32,393 nt of DNA, taken from Comamonadaceae bacterium (lineage in GTDB: Bacteria; Pseudomonadota; Gammaproteobacteria; Burkholderiales; Rhodocyclaceae). The translations under genes and the position numbers were made by a program. This document shows, piece by piece, positions 8,224-16,627 of the stretch; position 1 is the stretch's first letter, and each line of letters starts with the position of its first letter. The notes beneath the pieces were generated by a model. That model saw only the letters and a program-made list of their open reading frames with translations. It did not search any database and was not told the origin of the DNA. Location: assembly GCA_029255645.1 (NCBI GenBank), contig JANLJE010000050.1, forward strand, positions 1-32,393, written 5' to 3'.

Positions 8224-10316
8224 TGGCGGGCGCCACCCTGACCCTGCAGAATGTATTGGGCCGGCTGAATATATTCCAGCTGGCCGCGCCGCTTCTCATC
8301 GTCATGGTGCTGTCCATGATGGTGCTGCCGCTGCCACCTTTCATCCTGGATGTGTTTTTCACATTCAATATCGCCTTGTCGATTCTGGTTCTGCTGGTGG
8401 CCGTGCAGGTCAGGAAGACCCTGGAATTTTCGGTATTCCCGACCGTCTTGCTGGTCACCACCTTGTTGCGCCTCTCCCTCAACGTTGCTTCTACCCGGGT
8501 GGTGATGATGGAGGGGCATAACGGTCCTGCGGCGGCAGGCAAGGTCATCGAGGCCTTTGGTGAGTTTCTGGTGGGGGGAAACTACGCCGTCGGGATCATC
8601 GTTTTCCTGATTCTCGTGATCATCAATTTCATGGTCATCACCAAGGGTGCCGGCCGGGTCGCCGAAGTGGCCGCCCGCTTCACCCTGGATGCCATGCCGG
8701 GCAAGCAGATGGCGATCGATGCTGACCTCAATGCCGGCTTGATCGGCGAGGACGAGGCACGGCAGCGCCGCCAGGATGTGGCGCGCGAGGCCGAGTTCTT
8801 CGGTTCCATGGACGGTGCCTCCAAATTCGTGCGCGGCGATGCGATTGCCGGCATCATCATCACCCTGATCAATGTCATCGGCGGCTTGATCATTGGCGTG
8901 GTCCAGCATGACCTGTCTCTGGCAGAAGCCGCCAAAATCTACACCTCGCTGGCGATTGGGGACGGCCTGGTTGCGCAAATCCCGGCCCTGGTCATTTCCA
9001 TTGCGGCGGGCATGGTGGTGACCCGTGTCTCGGATGAAAAAGAAATCGGCGTCCAGTTCATCAGCCAGATTTTCCATAATCATCAGGTGGTTTACATCAC
9101 CGCCGGTATCGTCGGAGGCATGGGGCTGATTCCCGGGATGCCCAATCTGGTCTTTCTGCTCTTGGCCAGTGCCCTGGGTTATATCGGCTGGCGCATGTCA
9201 CGGCGCAGCAGGGAGCAGGCAAGGGCGACGGCGGCTCCGGCGCCGGTGGTGCCGCCGCCCTCTCAAGAATCCCAGGAAGCCAGTTGGTCGGATGTGGTGC
9301 CGCTCGATGTGCTGGGGCTGGAAGTGGGCTACCGCCTGATTCCGCTGGTAGACAAGAATCAGGACGGCGAACTGTTACGGCGCATCCGTGGAATCCGCAA
9401 GAAGTTTGCGCAGGATGTGGGTTTTCTGGTGCCGCCGGTTCATATTCGCGACAACCTTGAACTCAGGCCCAACGCTTACCGTATTTTGCTAAAGGGCGTG
9501 GAAGTGGGACAAGGCGAGGTATTCCCGGGCCAGATGCTGGCCATCAATCCCGGGCGCGTGGCGGGCACCCTGCCGGGCACGGTGACGACCGATCCGGCCT
9601 TTGGACTCCCCGCCATCTGGATCGACATGAGTCTGCGTGATCAGGCTCAAGCCTATGGTTACACGGTGGTGGATTCATCCACCGTCGTGGCGACCCACCT
9701 CAACCACCTGATGCTCTCCAATGCATCCGCCCTGCTCGGACGTCAGGAGGTGCAGCAACTCCTCGACCACCTGGCCAAGGAAATGCCCAAATTGGTGGAG
9801 GACCTGGTGCCCAAGATCCTGCCGCTCGGGACCTTGCAAAAAGTGCTCCAGAACCTGCTCGACGAAGGGGTGCATATCCGCGACATGCGCACCATCATCG
9901 AAACCCTGGCAGAGCATGCCGCGCGGACCCAGAATCCGGATGAACTCACCGCCCAGGTGCGCGTGGCATTGGGGCGTGCCATCGTTCAGCAACTTTATCC
10001 CAGTGGTAACGAGATGTCCGTCATGACGCTTGATCCGCAACTGGAGCGCCTGTTGCTCCAGACGGTGGCCGGCACGGCGGGGACATCGGCCCTCGAACCC
10101 GGCCTGGCCGAGGGGCTCTTGAAAGAAGCAGCGGCCGCAACCCGGCGCCAGGAAGAACTGGGCATGCCCGCAGTGCTGCTCGTGCCGAGCGCCATCCGGC
10201 TCCTGTTGTCGCGTTTCCTGCGGCGCAGCATTCCTCAACTGAAGGTGATCGCCCATGGCGAAGTCCCTGAAACCAAGATACTCAAAGTGACCTCGATCAT
10301 TGGAGGCAGGTCATGA
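8223..10316 (+). CDS. flhA: Flagellar export gate protein FlhA
   Basis: FlhA, 697 aa, the proton-driven core of the flagellar export apparatus. The N-terminal half (about 15-325) has around eight membrane segments with the conserved FHIPEP-family region (TLLRLSLNVASTRVVM, then GAGRVAEVAARFTLDAMPGKQMAIDADLNAG). The C-terminal half (about 340-697) is the cytoplasmic ring domain that docks chaperone-substrate complexes. Length matches the family. The ATG at 8223 was preferred over the adjoining TTG at 8220. It overlaps flhF by four bases (ATGA), so the order flhB-flhA-flhF is translationally coupled. Confidence 0.97.
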   Translation: MAGATLTLQNVLGRLNIFQLAAPLLIVMVLSMMVLPLPPFILDVFFTFNIALSILVLLVAVQVRKTLEFSVFPTVLLVTTLLRLSLNVASTRVVMMEGHNGPAAAGKVIEAFGEFLVGGNYAVGIIVFLILVIINFMVITKGAGRVAEVAARFTLDAMPGKQMAIDADLNAGLIGEDEARQRRQDVAREAEFFGSMDGASKFVRGDAIAGIIITLINVIGGLIIGVVQHDLSLAEAAKIYTSLAIGDGLVAQIPALVISIAAGMVVTRVSDEKEIGVQFISQIFHNHQVVYITAGIVGGMGLIPGMPNLVFLLLASALGYIGWRMSRRSREQARATAAPAPVVPPPSQESQEASWSDVVPLDVLGLEVGYRLIPLVDKNQDGELLRRIRGIRKKFAQDVGFLVPPVHIRDNLELRPNAYRILLKGVEVGQGEVFPGQMLAINPGRVAGTLPGTVTTDPAFGLPAIWIDMSLRDQAQAYGYTVVDSSTVVATHLNHLMLSNASALLGRQEVQQLLDHLAKEMPKLVEDLVPKILPLGTLQKVLQNLLDEGVHIRDMRTIIETLAEHAARTQNPDELTAQVRVALGRAIVQQLYPSGNEMSVMTLDPQLERLLLQTVAGTAGTSALEPGLAEGLLKEAAAATRRQEELGMPAVLLVPSAIRLLLSRFLRRSIPQLKVIAHGEVPETKILKVTSIIGGRS

Positions 10317-11752
10317 ATGTAAGAAAATTCATTGCAGTCAATGCGCGCGAAGCCCTGCGCAAGGTCAAGGAAACCCTGGGTCCGGATGCCATCATCCTTT
10401 CGAATCGTGGAGTGCCGGGAGGGGTCGAAATCATGGCAGTAGCGGCCCGCGACATGGCCATGATCGTTCCTGCGGCCGACGAGCCGGTGCGCCAGAATCC
10501 CCCCAGGACGGCTGCTTATCCGGAGGAGGACGGCTACCGGGTGAGCCTTTCGACCTCGGCGGCAGCCTCCCACCGCAAGGCGGAAGTGGCGCCACCACCG
10601 CAGCAGCCCATCCGGCCGGCACCGGCGCCCGCCAGACCGGTTTCCCGGCCAGCACCGGCCAGCGCCCCGGTCAATGCTTCGATTCCCCGGCCGGGCTCAC
10701 TGCGCCAGGCCGGGCTCGATGCACCTCGAGCCCCCCAGGCCGCCGGGCCTGTGCCCACGGTCAACGCCCGGCCCACCCCGGCGCACCATGCCGGGGCGGA
10801 AGTGGTTCCGGCGGCGGTGATGGAAGAAATCCGCGCCTTGCGTAAAATCGTCGAGCAGCATCTGGCGGGCTTTGCCTGGGGAGAGAGCGCCCGTAACGAA
10901 CCCGTTAAAACCGAAGTGTTGCGCCAGATGCTGGATGCGGGGTTTTCGCCGCAACTGGCCCGCGAACTGCTGGCGGAACTGCCGCCCGAAATGGATGCCG
11001 TGCAGGCCGTGGCCTGGGTGCGTGGGGTGGCTGACCGCAGCTTGCTGACCCTCCATGCCGAGCAAGACATCATCGACAAGGGGGGGGTTCATGCCTTGAT
11101 GGGACCCACCGGAGTGGGCAAGACCACCACGACCGCCAAGCTTGCGGCCCGTTGCGTTTTGCGGCACGGCGCAGGCAAGGTGGCACTGGTCACGACGGAT
11201 AGCTACCGGATCGGTGCGCACGAACAATTGCGTATTTATGGCCGCATTCTTGGGGTGACCGTCTATCTGGCCAAGGATGCCGCGGAATTACAGCAAATCC
11301 TGCTGGAGCTCAAGCATAAGCACATGGTACTCATCGACACCATGGGGATGAGCCAGAAAGACCGCCTGGTGGGCGAATTGAATGCCATGCTGACCGATTG
11401 TGGCGTCCGGCGGCTGCTGGTCATGTCGGCGACTTCGCGCGGCGACACCCTGGATGATGTGGTCAAGGCCTACCGGGGCGATGACCTGGCCGGCTGCATT
11501 CTCACCAAGGTGGATGAAACGGCCAGCCTGGCCCCCTCACTGGATGCCATCATGCGGCATGGCTTGCGCCTGCACTATGTTTCCAATGGGCAGCGCGTGC
11601 CGGAGGATTTGCATTTGCCCAACCGTGCCTATCTGCTGCACCGTGCTTTCAAGGAAACTCCGGAGGTCTCGCCGCATCGCTACCACGGTCTCGAGCCCGG
11701 GCTGATGATGGCCAATGCCGGAATCGTTGCGAGCGGAGGACGGCGTGGCTGA
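10313..11752 (+). CDS. flhF: Flagellar placement GTPase FlhF
   Basis: SRP-type GTPase of 479 aa that marks the pole for flagellar assembly. The N-terminal B domain (about 1-190) starts with MNVRKFIAVNAREALRKVKE and continues into a low-complexity Pro/Ala stretch. The N domain (about 165-250) and G domain follow, with P-loop G264-P-T-G-V-G-K270-T, the TTDSYRIGAHEQL segment, G3-like DTMGMSQKD and G4 TKVDE. Presence of FlhF argues for a polar flagellum. The ATG overlaps the flhA stop by four bases and the stop lies inside the start region of flhG, its regulator. Confidence 0.96.
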   Translation: MNVRKFIAVNAREALRKVKETLGPDAIILSNRGVPGGVEIMAVAARDMAMIVPAADEPVRQNPPRTAAYPEEDGYRVSLSTSAAASHRKAEVAPPPQQPIRPAPAPARPVSRPAPASAPVNASIPRPGSLRQAGLDAPRAPQAAGPVPTVNARPTPAHHAGAEVVPAAVMEEIRALRKIVEQHLAGFAWGESARNEPVKTEVLRQMLDAGFSPQLARELLAELPPEMDAVQAVAWVRGVADRSLLTLHAEQDIIDKGGVHALMGPTGVGKTTTTAKLAARCVLRHGAGKVALVTTDSYRIGAHEQLRIYGRILGVTVYLAKDAAELQQILLELKHKHMVLIDTMGMSQKDRLVGELNAMLTDCGVRRLLVMSATSRGDTLDDVVKAYRGDDLAGCILTKVDETASLAPSLDAIMRHGLRLHYVSNGQRVPEDLHLPNRAYLLHRAFKETPEVSPHRYHGLEPGLMMANAGIVASGGRRG

Positions 11753-12632
11753 TTTTTGCCAGGATCAGGCGGCAGGCCTGCGTCGGCTGTTCGGCCATGA
11801 TCAGTTGCGTGTCATCGCTTTCGCCTCGGGTTCCGCCGGCGCCGGCAAGACTTCGATCGTCGCCAACGTGGCGGTCGCCCTGGCGCGCCAGGGCAGGGAA
11901 GTGCTGGTGGTGGATGAAAATCAGGGGCCTCACGACGTGGGCGGATTTTTTGGTTTGCATCCCCAGGGGGATTTGCTGCAGGTTTTGAACCGGCAGCGCA
12001 GCCTCGGGCATGTCCTCTTCAGCCCCGTATCGGGCGTCAGCGTCCTGCCGGCAGGGCGTGCCGCGCGTCAATTGGGCAGCCTGACTGCCGCGCAGCAACA
12101 TGCCATGGTGGAAGGGGTGAATTCCCTCGAGCATCCGGCCGATGTGATTCTCGTCGATACTTGCAACGACCATGCTCACGGCTTTTCGCCCTGGGGTCTG
12201 GCCGCCGGTGAAACCGTGATGGTCGTGTCAGGCAATGGCGCCTCCATCACCGATTCCTATGCCCTGATCAAGAAGGTCAGTCTGGCGTTTTCGCGGCGGC
12301 ATTTCCGGATTTTGGTCAACCGCGTGAAGTCGATGGCGGAGGGTTCGGTCATTCATGACAATCTGCACAAGGTTGCCGCCCAGCGCGGAATTGCACAGCT
12401 GGAGTATGGCGGGGCAATACCGCTGGATGGCGCCCTGCGACAGGTCGGGCAATTGTGCCAGCCCATCGTGGCCAGCTTGCCGGATTCGCCTGCCGCCATT
12501 GCGCTGAGGGATTTCGCGACTGAATTGCTGGCATGGCCCAATGCCGAATATGAGCAGGGCGGGGTCGAACATTTCATCCAGCAACTGCTACACTTGAGCC
12601 ATCGTCTATCTCCCAGCGTCTTGCTTGCCTAA
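11745..12632 (+). CDS. flhG: FlhG/FleN-like flagellar number regulator with degenerate ATPase motifs
   Basis: MinD/ParA-fold protein of 295 aa that should limit flagellar number and stimulate FlhF. The GTG at 11745 was chosen: GGAGGA lies 4 bases upstream and it gives an N-terminus with D7-Q-A-A-G-L-R13, the known FlhF-activating DQAxxLR motif; an ATG at 11715 would add ten residues. The fold looks intact, but the ATPase motifs are unusual. The deviant Walker A reads G29-S-A-G-A-G-K35-T, with Ser30 where the signature Lys normally sits. The DxD region reads VVDENQG, with the second Asp replaced by Asn. The Walker B stretch reads VDTCNDHAHG instead of IDTGAG. It overlaps flhF by 8 bases and abuts fliA. 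Confidence 0.88.
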   Translation: MADFCQDQAAGLRRLFGHDQLRVIAFASGSAGAGKTSIVANVAVALARQGREVLVVDENQGPHDVGGFFGLHPQGDLLQVLNRQRSLGHVLFSPVSGVSVLPAGRAARQLGSLTAAQQHAMVEGVNSLEHPADVILVDTCNDHAHGFSPWGLAAGETVMVVSGNGASITDSYALIKKVSLAFSRRHFRILVNRVKSMAEGSVIHDNLHKVAAQRGIAQLEYGGAIPLDGALRQVGQLCQPIVASLPDSPAAIALRDFATELLAWPNAEYEQGGVEHFIQQLLHLSHRLSPSVLLA

Positions 12633-13388
12633 ATGTATACAGCCGCCGGTCAGCCCGACAGGGAGCAACTGGTCCAGCACTATTCTCCGCTCGTCAAACG
12701 CATCGCCCATCATCTGATGGTGCGCCTGCCCGCCAATGTCCTCCTGGAGGATCTGGTGCAAAACGGCATGATCGGCCTGCTGGATGCCATGGGGCGTTAT
12801 GAGGAGGGAATGGGGGCCCAGTTCGAGACCTATGCCAGTCAGCGCATTCGTGGCGCCATGCTGGATGGACTGCGGGACAACGACTGGCTGCCCAGAAATT
12901 TGCGTCGGGAAATGCGCCGGGTCGAGGTGGCCTTGCAGCAACTGGAGCAGCAAAATGGCCGCGCGCCCAGTGAGGGGGAACTGGCGGCGAATCTGGGCAT
13001 GTCGCTCCAGGAATATCAGAAATTGCTGCTGGACGCGCGAGGGCACCAGGTGGTTTATCTGGAGGATTTCGGCTCGGAAGACGGGGAATCCTTTCTTGAT
13101 CGGCACATGGGGGTCAATGATGAAGATCCCGCCCGTCTGCTGGAAGACAAGGATTTGCGCCGCGAGATGGTCGCTGCCATTGCGGCCTTGCCGGAGCGCG
13201 AGCAGATGGTGATGGCCCTGTATTACGAGCAAGAGCTGAACCTGAGGGAAATCGGGGAGGTCTTGGGGGTGACGGAATCCCGGGTTTGCCAACTCCACAG
13301 CCAGGCCATTTCCCGTATCCGCGGCCGGATGTTCGGCGCGGCGGCGCAGCAGCCCAAGGCACGACGGAAGGTGAAGGAGCGTGGATAA
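12633..13388 (+). CDS. fliA: RNA polymerase sigma factor FliA (sigma-28)
   Basis: Flagellar sigma factor of 251 aa that directs RNA polymerase to late flagellar promoters. Region 2 (about 15-90) has EDLVQNGMIGLLDAMGRYE and FETYASQRIRGAMLDGLR. Region 3 (about 95-160) follows. Region 4 (about 185-245) has LPEREQMVMALYYEQELNLREIGEVLGV and the helix-turn-helix ESRVCQLHSQAI. The ATG directly follows the flhG stop with no gap. It is held inactive by FlgM, encoded on the opposite strand at 15452-15718. Sigma-28-like sites are found upstream of flgM and flgK in this window. Confidence 0.97.
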   Translation: MYTAAGQPDREQLVQHYSPLVKRIAHHLMVRLPANVLLEDLVQNGMIGLLDAMGRYEEGMGAQFETYASQRIRGAMLDGLRDNDWLPRNLRREMRRVEVALQQLEQQNGRAPSEGELAANLGMSLQEYQKLLLDARGHQVVYLEDFGSEDGESFLDRHMGVNDEDPARLLEDKDLRREMVAAIAALPEREQMVMALYYEQELNLREIGEVLGVTESRVCQLHSQAISRIRGRMFGAAAQQPKARRKVKERG

Positions 13389-14160
13389 GATCAGTCTGTT
13401 GGGCCTCATCGTCGGCATTGGCGCCATTCTGGCGGGCCAGGTGCTCGAAGGCGGGCACCTCGCCTCCCTGGTGCAGCCGACCGCCCTGATGATCGTCCTG
13501 GGAGGGACCCTGGGGGCGGTCATGCTGCAAAGTCCCTTCGATATTTTCAAGCGCGGCCTGAAAATGACGAAGTGGGTTTTTCTGCCCCCCATCGTCGAGC
13601 ACAGGAAGTTGATCGATCAGGTTTCGCAATGGAGCCATCTTTCCCGCCGGGAAGGCTTGCTGTCCCTGGAAAATGCGACCCAGCAGATCAAGGACCCGTT
13701 TGTCAAAAAGGGCCTGCAGCTTCTGGTGGATGGCGTGGACCCAGGACGTCTGCGTGAAGTCCTCGAGGTGGAAATCAATACTTTTGAAGAGGGAATGCGG
13801 CAGGGCGCCAAGGTATGGGAGTCTGCGGGGGGGTATTCACCCACCATCGGCATTCTCGGGGCGGTGATGGGCTTGATTCATGTGATGGAGAATCTTTCCG
13901 ATCCTTCAAAGCTGGGGGCCGGTATCGCCGTCGCCTTCGTGGCGACCATTTATGGTGTGGGGCTCGCCAATCTGGTGTTCCTGCCCATTTCGACCAAGCT
14001 GAAGGCTTGTATCGCCGGCCAGGTGGTGGAAAAAGAGATGTTGCTGGATGGTCTGATGGGGATTGCGGTCGGTGACAATCCCCGGATCATCGAGAGTCGT
14101 CTGCAAGGATACCTCCATCGGGATTCCCCGGCGCAAGCCCAAAAAGCTGGGCGGCGCTGA
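13381..14160 (+). CDS. motC: Flagellar stator protein MotC (MotA family)
   Basis: MotA-family stator subunit of 259 aa with four membrane segments (about 5-25, 30-50, 150-170, 185-205) and a cytoplasmic loop between the second and third that carries the charged region contacting FliG. The GYSPTIGILGAVMGLIHVM segment holds the conserved proline of the third membrane helix. Placement right after fliA and next to an OmpA-type partner matches the motCD pair of Pseudomonas and relatives, hence the MotC name. The GTG start overlaps the fliA stop by 8 bases. A second stator pair (motAB) may exist elsewhere; it is not in the window. Confidence 0.92.
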   Translation: MDKISLLGLIVGIGAILAGQVLEGGHLASLVQPTALMIVLGGTLGAVMLQSPFDIFKRGLKMTKWVFLPPIVEHRKLIDQVSQWSHLSRREGLLSLENATQQIKDPFVKKGLQLLVDGVDPGRLREVLEVEINTFEEGMRQGAKVWESAGGYSPTIGILGAVMGLIHVMENLSDPSKLGAGIAVAFVATIYGVGLANLVFLPISTKLKACIAGQVVEKEMLLDGLMGIAVGDNPRIIESRLQGYLHRDSPAQAQKAGRR

Positions 14161-14168
14161 GGGCGGCC

Positions 14169-14987
14169 ATGGTTCGCAAGAAAAAAGTCGAAGAGCGTGA
14201 GAATCACGAGCGCTGGCTGGTTTCCTATGCGGACTTCATTACCTTGCTGTTTGCCTTTTTTGTGGTCATGTATGCCCTGTCTTCGATCAATGAAGGCAAA
14301 TACCGGATCCTGAGTGAATCCCTGAACAGTGCCTTCCGGAATGTGACCGACAGATCCGCCGGGCAGATCATGTTGATGACCGAGGGGGCTCCACCCGTGC
14401 CCGTGCCCGCGCCAGTGGCCACGGCAGCAAAGGCGGTGGATGAAGGCAAACTGCGCCAGCGTGAGAAGATGCGCAATATGGCCCGGGAAATCATGAAGGT
14501 GCTGGCGCCACTGGTGCGGCAGGGCAAGGTCAGGGTGCTGGAGACCAGTCGTGGAGTCAGCATCGAGATCAATGACAGCATTCTCTTCGCTCCCGGCCAG
14601 GCGCGCCTCGAACCGCGCTCCATTGCTGCCTTGCAGGCGGTTGCCCAAGTGCTGGCGGATAGCAATTTCCCCATTACCATCGAAGGGCATACCGATAACA
14701 TCCCCATCAGCACCCCACAATTTCCTTCAAATTGGGAACTCTCCGCCGTGCGGGCAACCACCGTACTGCGGCTCTTCGTCGATTCAGGCGTGAGTCCGGA
14801 CAGACTGACGGCCATTGGGTATGGGGAGCAGCGGGCGGTAGAGAGCAATGACAGCGTCGAAGGGCGGGCCAGAAACCGCCGGGTCACCATCCTGATCGAT
14901 TCCTTCGCGCCCGAAATGCCGGCCGAGGTGGTGACGGAGTTGAAGCCGGAGGATGAAGCTGAAGCCGGAGCCGTGAGGTCAGACTGA
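14169..14987 (+). CDS. motD: Flagellar stator protein MotD (MotB family)
   Basis: MotB-family stator subunit of 272 aa. A short basic N-terminus leads into one membrane helix (about 17-40) carrying the predicted proton-binding Asp22 in LVSYADFITLLFAFFVVMYA. A plug/linker region follows, then a C-terminal OmpA-like peptidoglycan-binding domain (about 130-250) with IEGHTDNIP and RNRRVTI motifs. With MotC it forms the ion channel that powers rotation; sequence alone suggests proton use but does not prove it. It starts 8 bases after motC. Its last 9 bases overlap the end of flgN on the opposite strand, with no room for a terminator. Confidence 0.94.
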   Translation: MVRKKKVEERENHERWLVSYADFITLLFAFFVVMYALSSINEGKYRILSESLNSAFRNVTDRSAGQIMLMTEGAPPVPVPAPVATAAKAVDEGKLRQREKMRNMAREIMKVLAPLVRQGKVRVLETSRGVSIEINDSILFAPGQARLEPRSIAALQAVAQVLADSNFPITIEGHTDNIPISTPQFPSNWELSAVRATTVLRLFVDSGVSPDRLTAIGYGEQRAVESNDSVEGRARNRRVTILIDSFAPEMPAEVVTELKPEDEAEAGAVRSD

Positions 14988-15452
14988 ATCGCTGATACGG
15001 AAACGGGACGAGAATGAGGTTTGCCCATCCGGACCATAAAAGGTCCCGCGTGCATGCTGTCCGGTGATGGTTTCCAGCCGTTGGCGATTATTCCTGGATA
15101 ACAAGGTGATGCACTGGCCATTCAATTCATTGAGGGTTTTGGCTTCGCGCGCCAGCTGTTGCAGCACTTGCCAGGCCTCGGTCAGTTTCGGGTTTTGTTG
15201 AGTCCGCAGCCATTGTTCGACACCCTCGCGATTTTCCGCGACGCCGAGCAGCAACAAAGACTGATGCCGTTCCTGTCCGATCCGGGAAAGCTCATCGATG
15301 AGGTTTCCCTTTTCTTCCATCAGTTTCTCGAGCACATCGAACTGACTGTCGCGTAAGGCGGCGTGTTCCTTTTTCAGCAAGGCCACGAAACGTTGCACGG
15401 CAGCAATTTCGCTGGCGATCAGCTGGTGGAAGGGCGGCACGGGCGGCACCAT
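14979..15452 (-). CDS. flgN: Flagellar export chaperone FlgN
   Basis: Probable FlgN, 157 aa, largely alpha-helical with coiled-coil character (about 10-120, for example EHAALRDSQFDVLEKLMEEKGNLIDEL cut across helices). FlgN is the cytosolic chaperone that delivers the hook-junction proteins FlgK and FlgL (encoded at 23989-27253) to the export gate. FlgN proteins are poorly conserved; the call rests on size, the helical pattern with an ARGTFYGPDGQT-like C-terminal segment, and location directly after flgM. The ATG shares a base with the flgM stop (TGATG). The 3' end overlaps motD by 9 bases. Confidence 0.88.
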   Translation of the reverse strand: MVPPVPPFHQLIASEIAAVQRFVALLKKEHAALRDSQFDVLEKLMEEKGNLIDELSRIGQERHQSLLLLGVAENREGVEQWLRTQQNPKLTEAWQVLQQLAREAKTLNELNGQCITLLSRNNRQRLETITGQHARGTFYGPDGQTSFSSRFRISDSV

Positions 15453-15718
15453 CAGGCCGTACGCTGAGCGTTGACCAGTTCTTGTGCCGTAGCAATCAGG
15501 TGATCTGCAATGGCTTCAGGATTGATACGGAAACGGCCTTCCGTGATGGCTTGCTTGATTTCCTGGACCCGGCCGGCATTGACGGGAGGTTCGGCGCTGT
15601 TGATTTGCGCCGCAGTGCTCAAGCGGACCTGCTCCCCACTGGCTTCGGCCGGGACCGGCTTGGCGGGGGTGCGAGCCGGTGGCGTAGGCACCATTTTCAA
15701 TGAGGTATCGATTTTCAC
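15452..15718 (-). CDS. flgM: Anti-sigma-28 factor FlgM
   Basis: FlgM, 88 aa. It binds FliA and blocks late genes until it is exported through the finished hook-basal body. The N-terminal half is disordered and Pro/Ala-rich, with the start VKIDTSLK. The C-terminal half (RVQEIKQAITEGRFRINPEAIADHLI) is the conserved FliA-binding region. The GTG at 15718 was chosen because it gives the family N-terminus and has AGGTGA six bases upstream; longer in-frame starts lie inside flgA on the same strand. A sigma-28-like promoter at 15750-15777 would make flgM part of the FliA regulon, a classical feedback loop. Confidence 0.92.
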   Translation of the reverse strand: MKIDTSLKMVPTPPARTPAKPVPAEASGEQVRLSTAAQINSAEPPVNAGRVQEIKQAITEGRFRINPEAIADHLIATAQELVNAQRTA

Positions 15719-15749
15719 GATGTCACCTATGGCAGATAAGGGTATGGAT

Positions 15750-15777
15750 TCTAACGGCAAAGCAAGGTGAAAGTTGA
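15750..15777 (-). promoter_or_regulatory. Sigma-28-type promoter of flgM
   Basis: On the - strand: TCAA, 15 bases, GCCGTTAG, compared with the enteric consensus TAAA-N15-GCCGATAA. The spacing is exact and only two or three core positions differ. It lies about 30 bases before the flgM GTG, in the gap between flgA and flgM. Confidence 0.65.
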
Positions 15778-15809
15778 GCGATGCGCCAGAAAAATTTGAC
15801 GTTTTTGTG

Positions 15810-16508
15810 TCAGGGCGAGGATTGCCCGACCCGTACCGTGCCATCGGCCTGGGCCATGCCACTGACAATGAGCCCGCTCGGGGTGCGAACCTGGATGATT
15901 TGCCCCTCGCTGGCGTTGTTGAGGGCTTTGCCCTCGTTCGTGGCAGTAAAGCCGGGGCCATGGAAAACAAGTTGGACAGACTGCCCCTGCTGAATGACGA
16001 GGGGAGCCGTGAGCTGATCCTGGCGCAGTGGCTGACCCGCAGGCAGGGAAAACCGGACGGTTTTGCCGATGGCCTGGGCCGGGTCCGTAATGATTCCGGC
16101 GGGGAGCGCGCCCAGATCGCCGGATTGCACGGTCAGATCGGTGGCTTGCAAGACCTGGCCCGTGGTAAGGGGTGCGGCGGTGGTGACATAGTTGCCAAGT
16201 ATCGAGATGCGCACGGGCACAAAAATACTCCAGCGGCCCGGGGCATTGCAGCGTAAGCCAATGCTGGTGTTCCCCTGCAGGCGCGCCCCGTTCGGGGTAA
16301 AGGCCTGGTAGCTGCTGCAGGCGGGCAGGCGCATGCGCGGGTCGAGTGGGCCGGCCCTGACGCTTACTTGCCCGCCCTGGTTTTGCAATTGTCCAAGGAC
16401 ATGGTTTTCCACCAACTTGAGTAAGGCGGCGTGATCGTCGGCATGGGCGGGTGCGGCAAAGCCTGCCAGACTCCAGCAGAAGAACAGCAAGGTGAGAAAC
16501 GGTTTCAT
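15810..16508 (-). CDS. flgA: P-ring assembly chaperone FlgA
   Basis: FlgA, 232 aa, periplasmic helper for polymerising FlgI into the P ring. A Sec signal peptide is evident (MKPFLTLLFFCWSLAGFAAPAHA, read in parts; cleavage likely after AHA at about residue 23). The middle carries paired cysteines (PACSSY and LRCNAPG), and the C-terminal SAF-like domain (about 105-232) contains TTGQVLQATDLTV and GMAQADGTVRVG. The ATG at 16508 is preferred over an upstream TTG because it places the signal peptide at the very start. The gene diverges from flgB; about 170 bases of shared control region lie between them. Confidence 0.94.
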   Translation of the reverse strand: MKPFLTLLFFCWSLAGFAAPAHADDHAALLKLVENHVLGQLQNQGGQVSVRAGPLDPRMRLPACSSYQAFTPNGARLQGNTSIGLRCNAPGRWSIFVPVRISILGNYVTTAAPLTTGQVLQATDLTVQSGDLGALPAGIITDPAQAIGKTVRFSLPAGQPLRQDQLTAPLVIQQGQSVQLVFHGPGFTATNEGKALNNASEGQIIQVRTPSGLIVSGMAQADGTVRVGQSSP

Positions 16509-16569
16509 GGGCCCATTGTCACCCAAGGCGCTCGATAAAAAAACCCTTGTGGCTCTGCTTTAGCCAGAT

Positions 16570-16584
16570 CGGCAAGTCTTGCCG
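16570..16584. promoter_or_regulatory. Inverted repeat, candidate activator site for flgB/flgA
   Basis: Perfect dyad CGGCAAG-T-CTTGCCG (7-bp arms, 1-base centre), 44 bases upstream of the flgB -24 element and centred near -76 if the start point is about 16653. Position and symmetry fit a site for the enhancer-binding protein that sigma-54 needs, but the protein is not known. Confidence 0.4.
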
Positions 16585-16590
16585 CCAGCG

Positions 16591-16608
16591 TCCCCGGATC
16601 TCCCCGGA
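16591..16608 (+). repeat. Phased 8-bp direct repeat upstream of flgB promoter
   Basis: TCCCCGGA occurs twice with starts 10 bases apart (16591-16598 and 16601-16608), one helical turn, between the inverted repeat and the sigma-54 promoter. It could be paired half-sites for a regulator or chance. Confidence 0.4.
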
Positions 16609-16627
16609 AATGCGGGCTGATGGATGA

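Noticed and set aside
16565-16600. - strand TGGC...TTGC resembling a sigma-54 promoter for flgA
   Set aside because: The GG-to-GC spacing is 11 bases instead of 10, which is not tolerated by sigma-54; the match comes from the inverted repeat itself.
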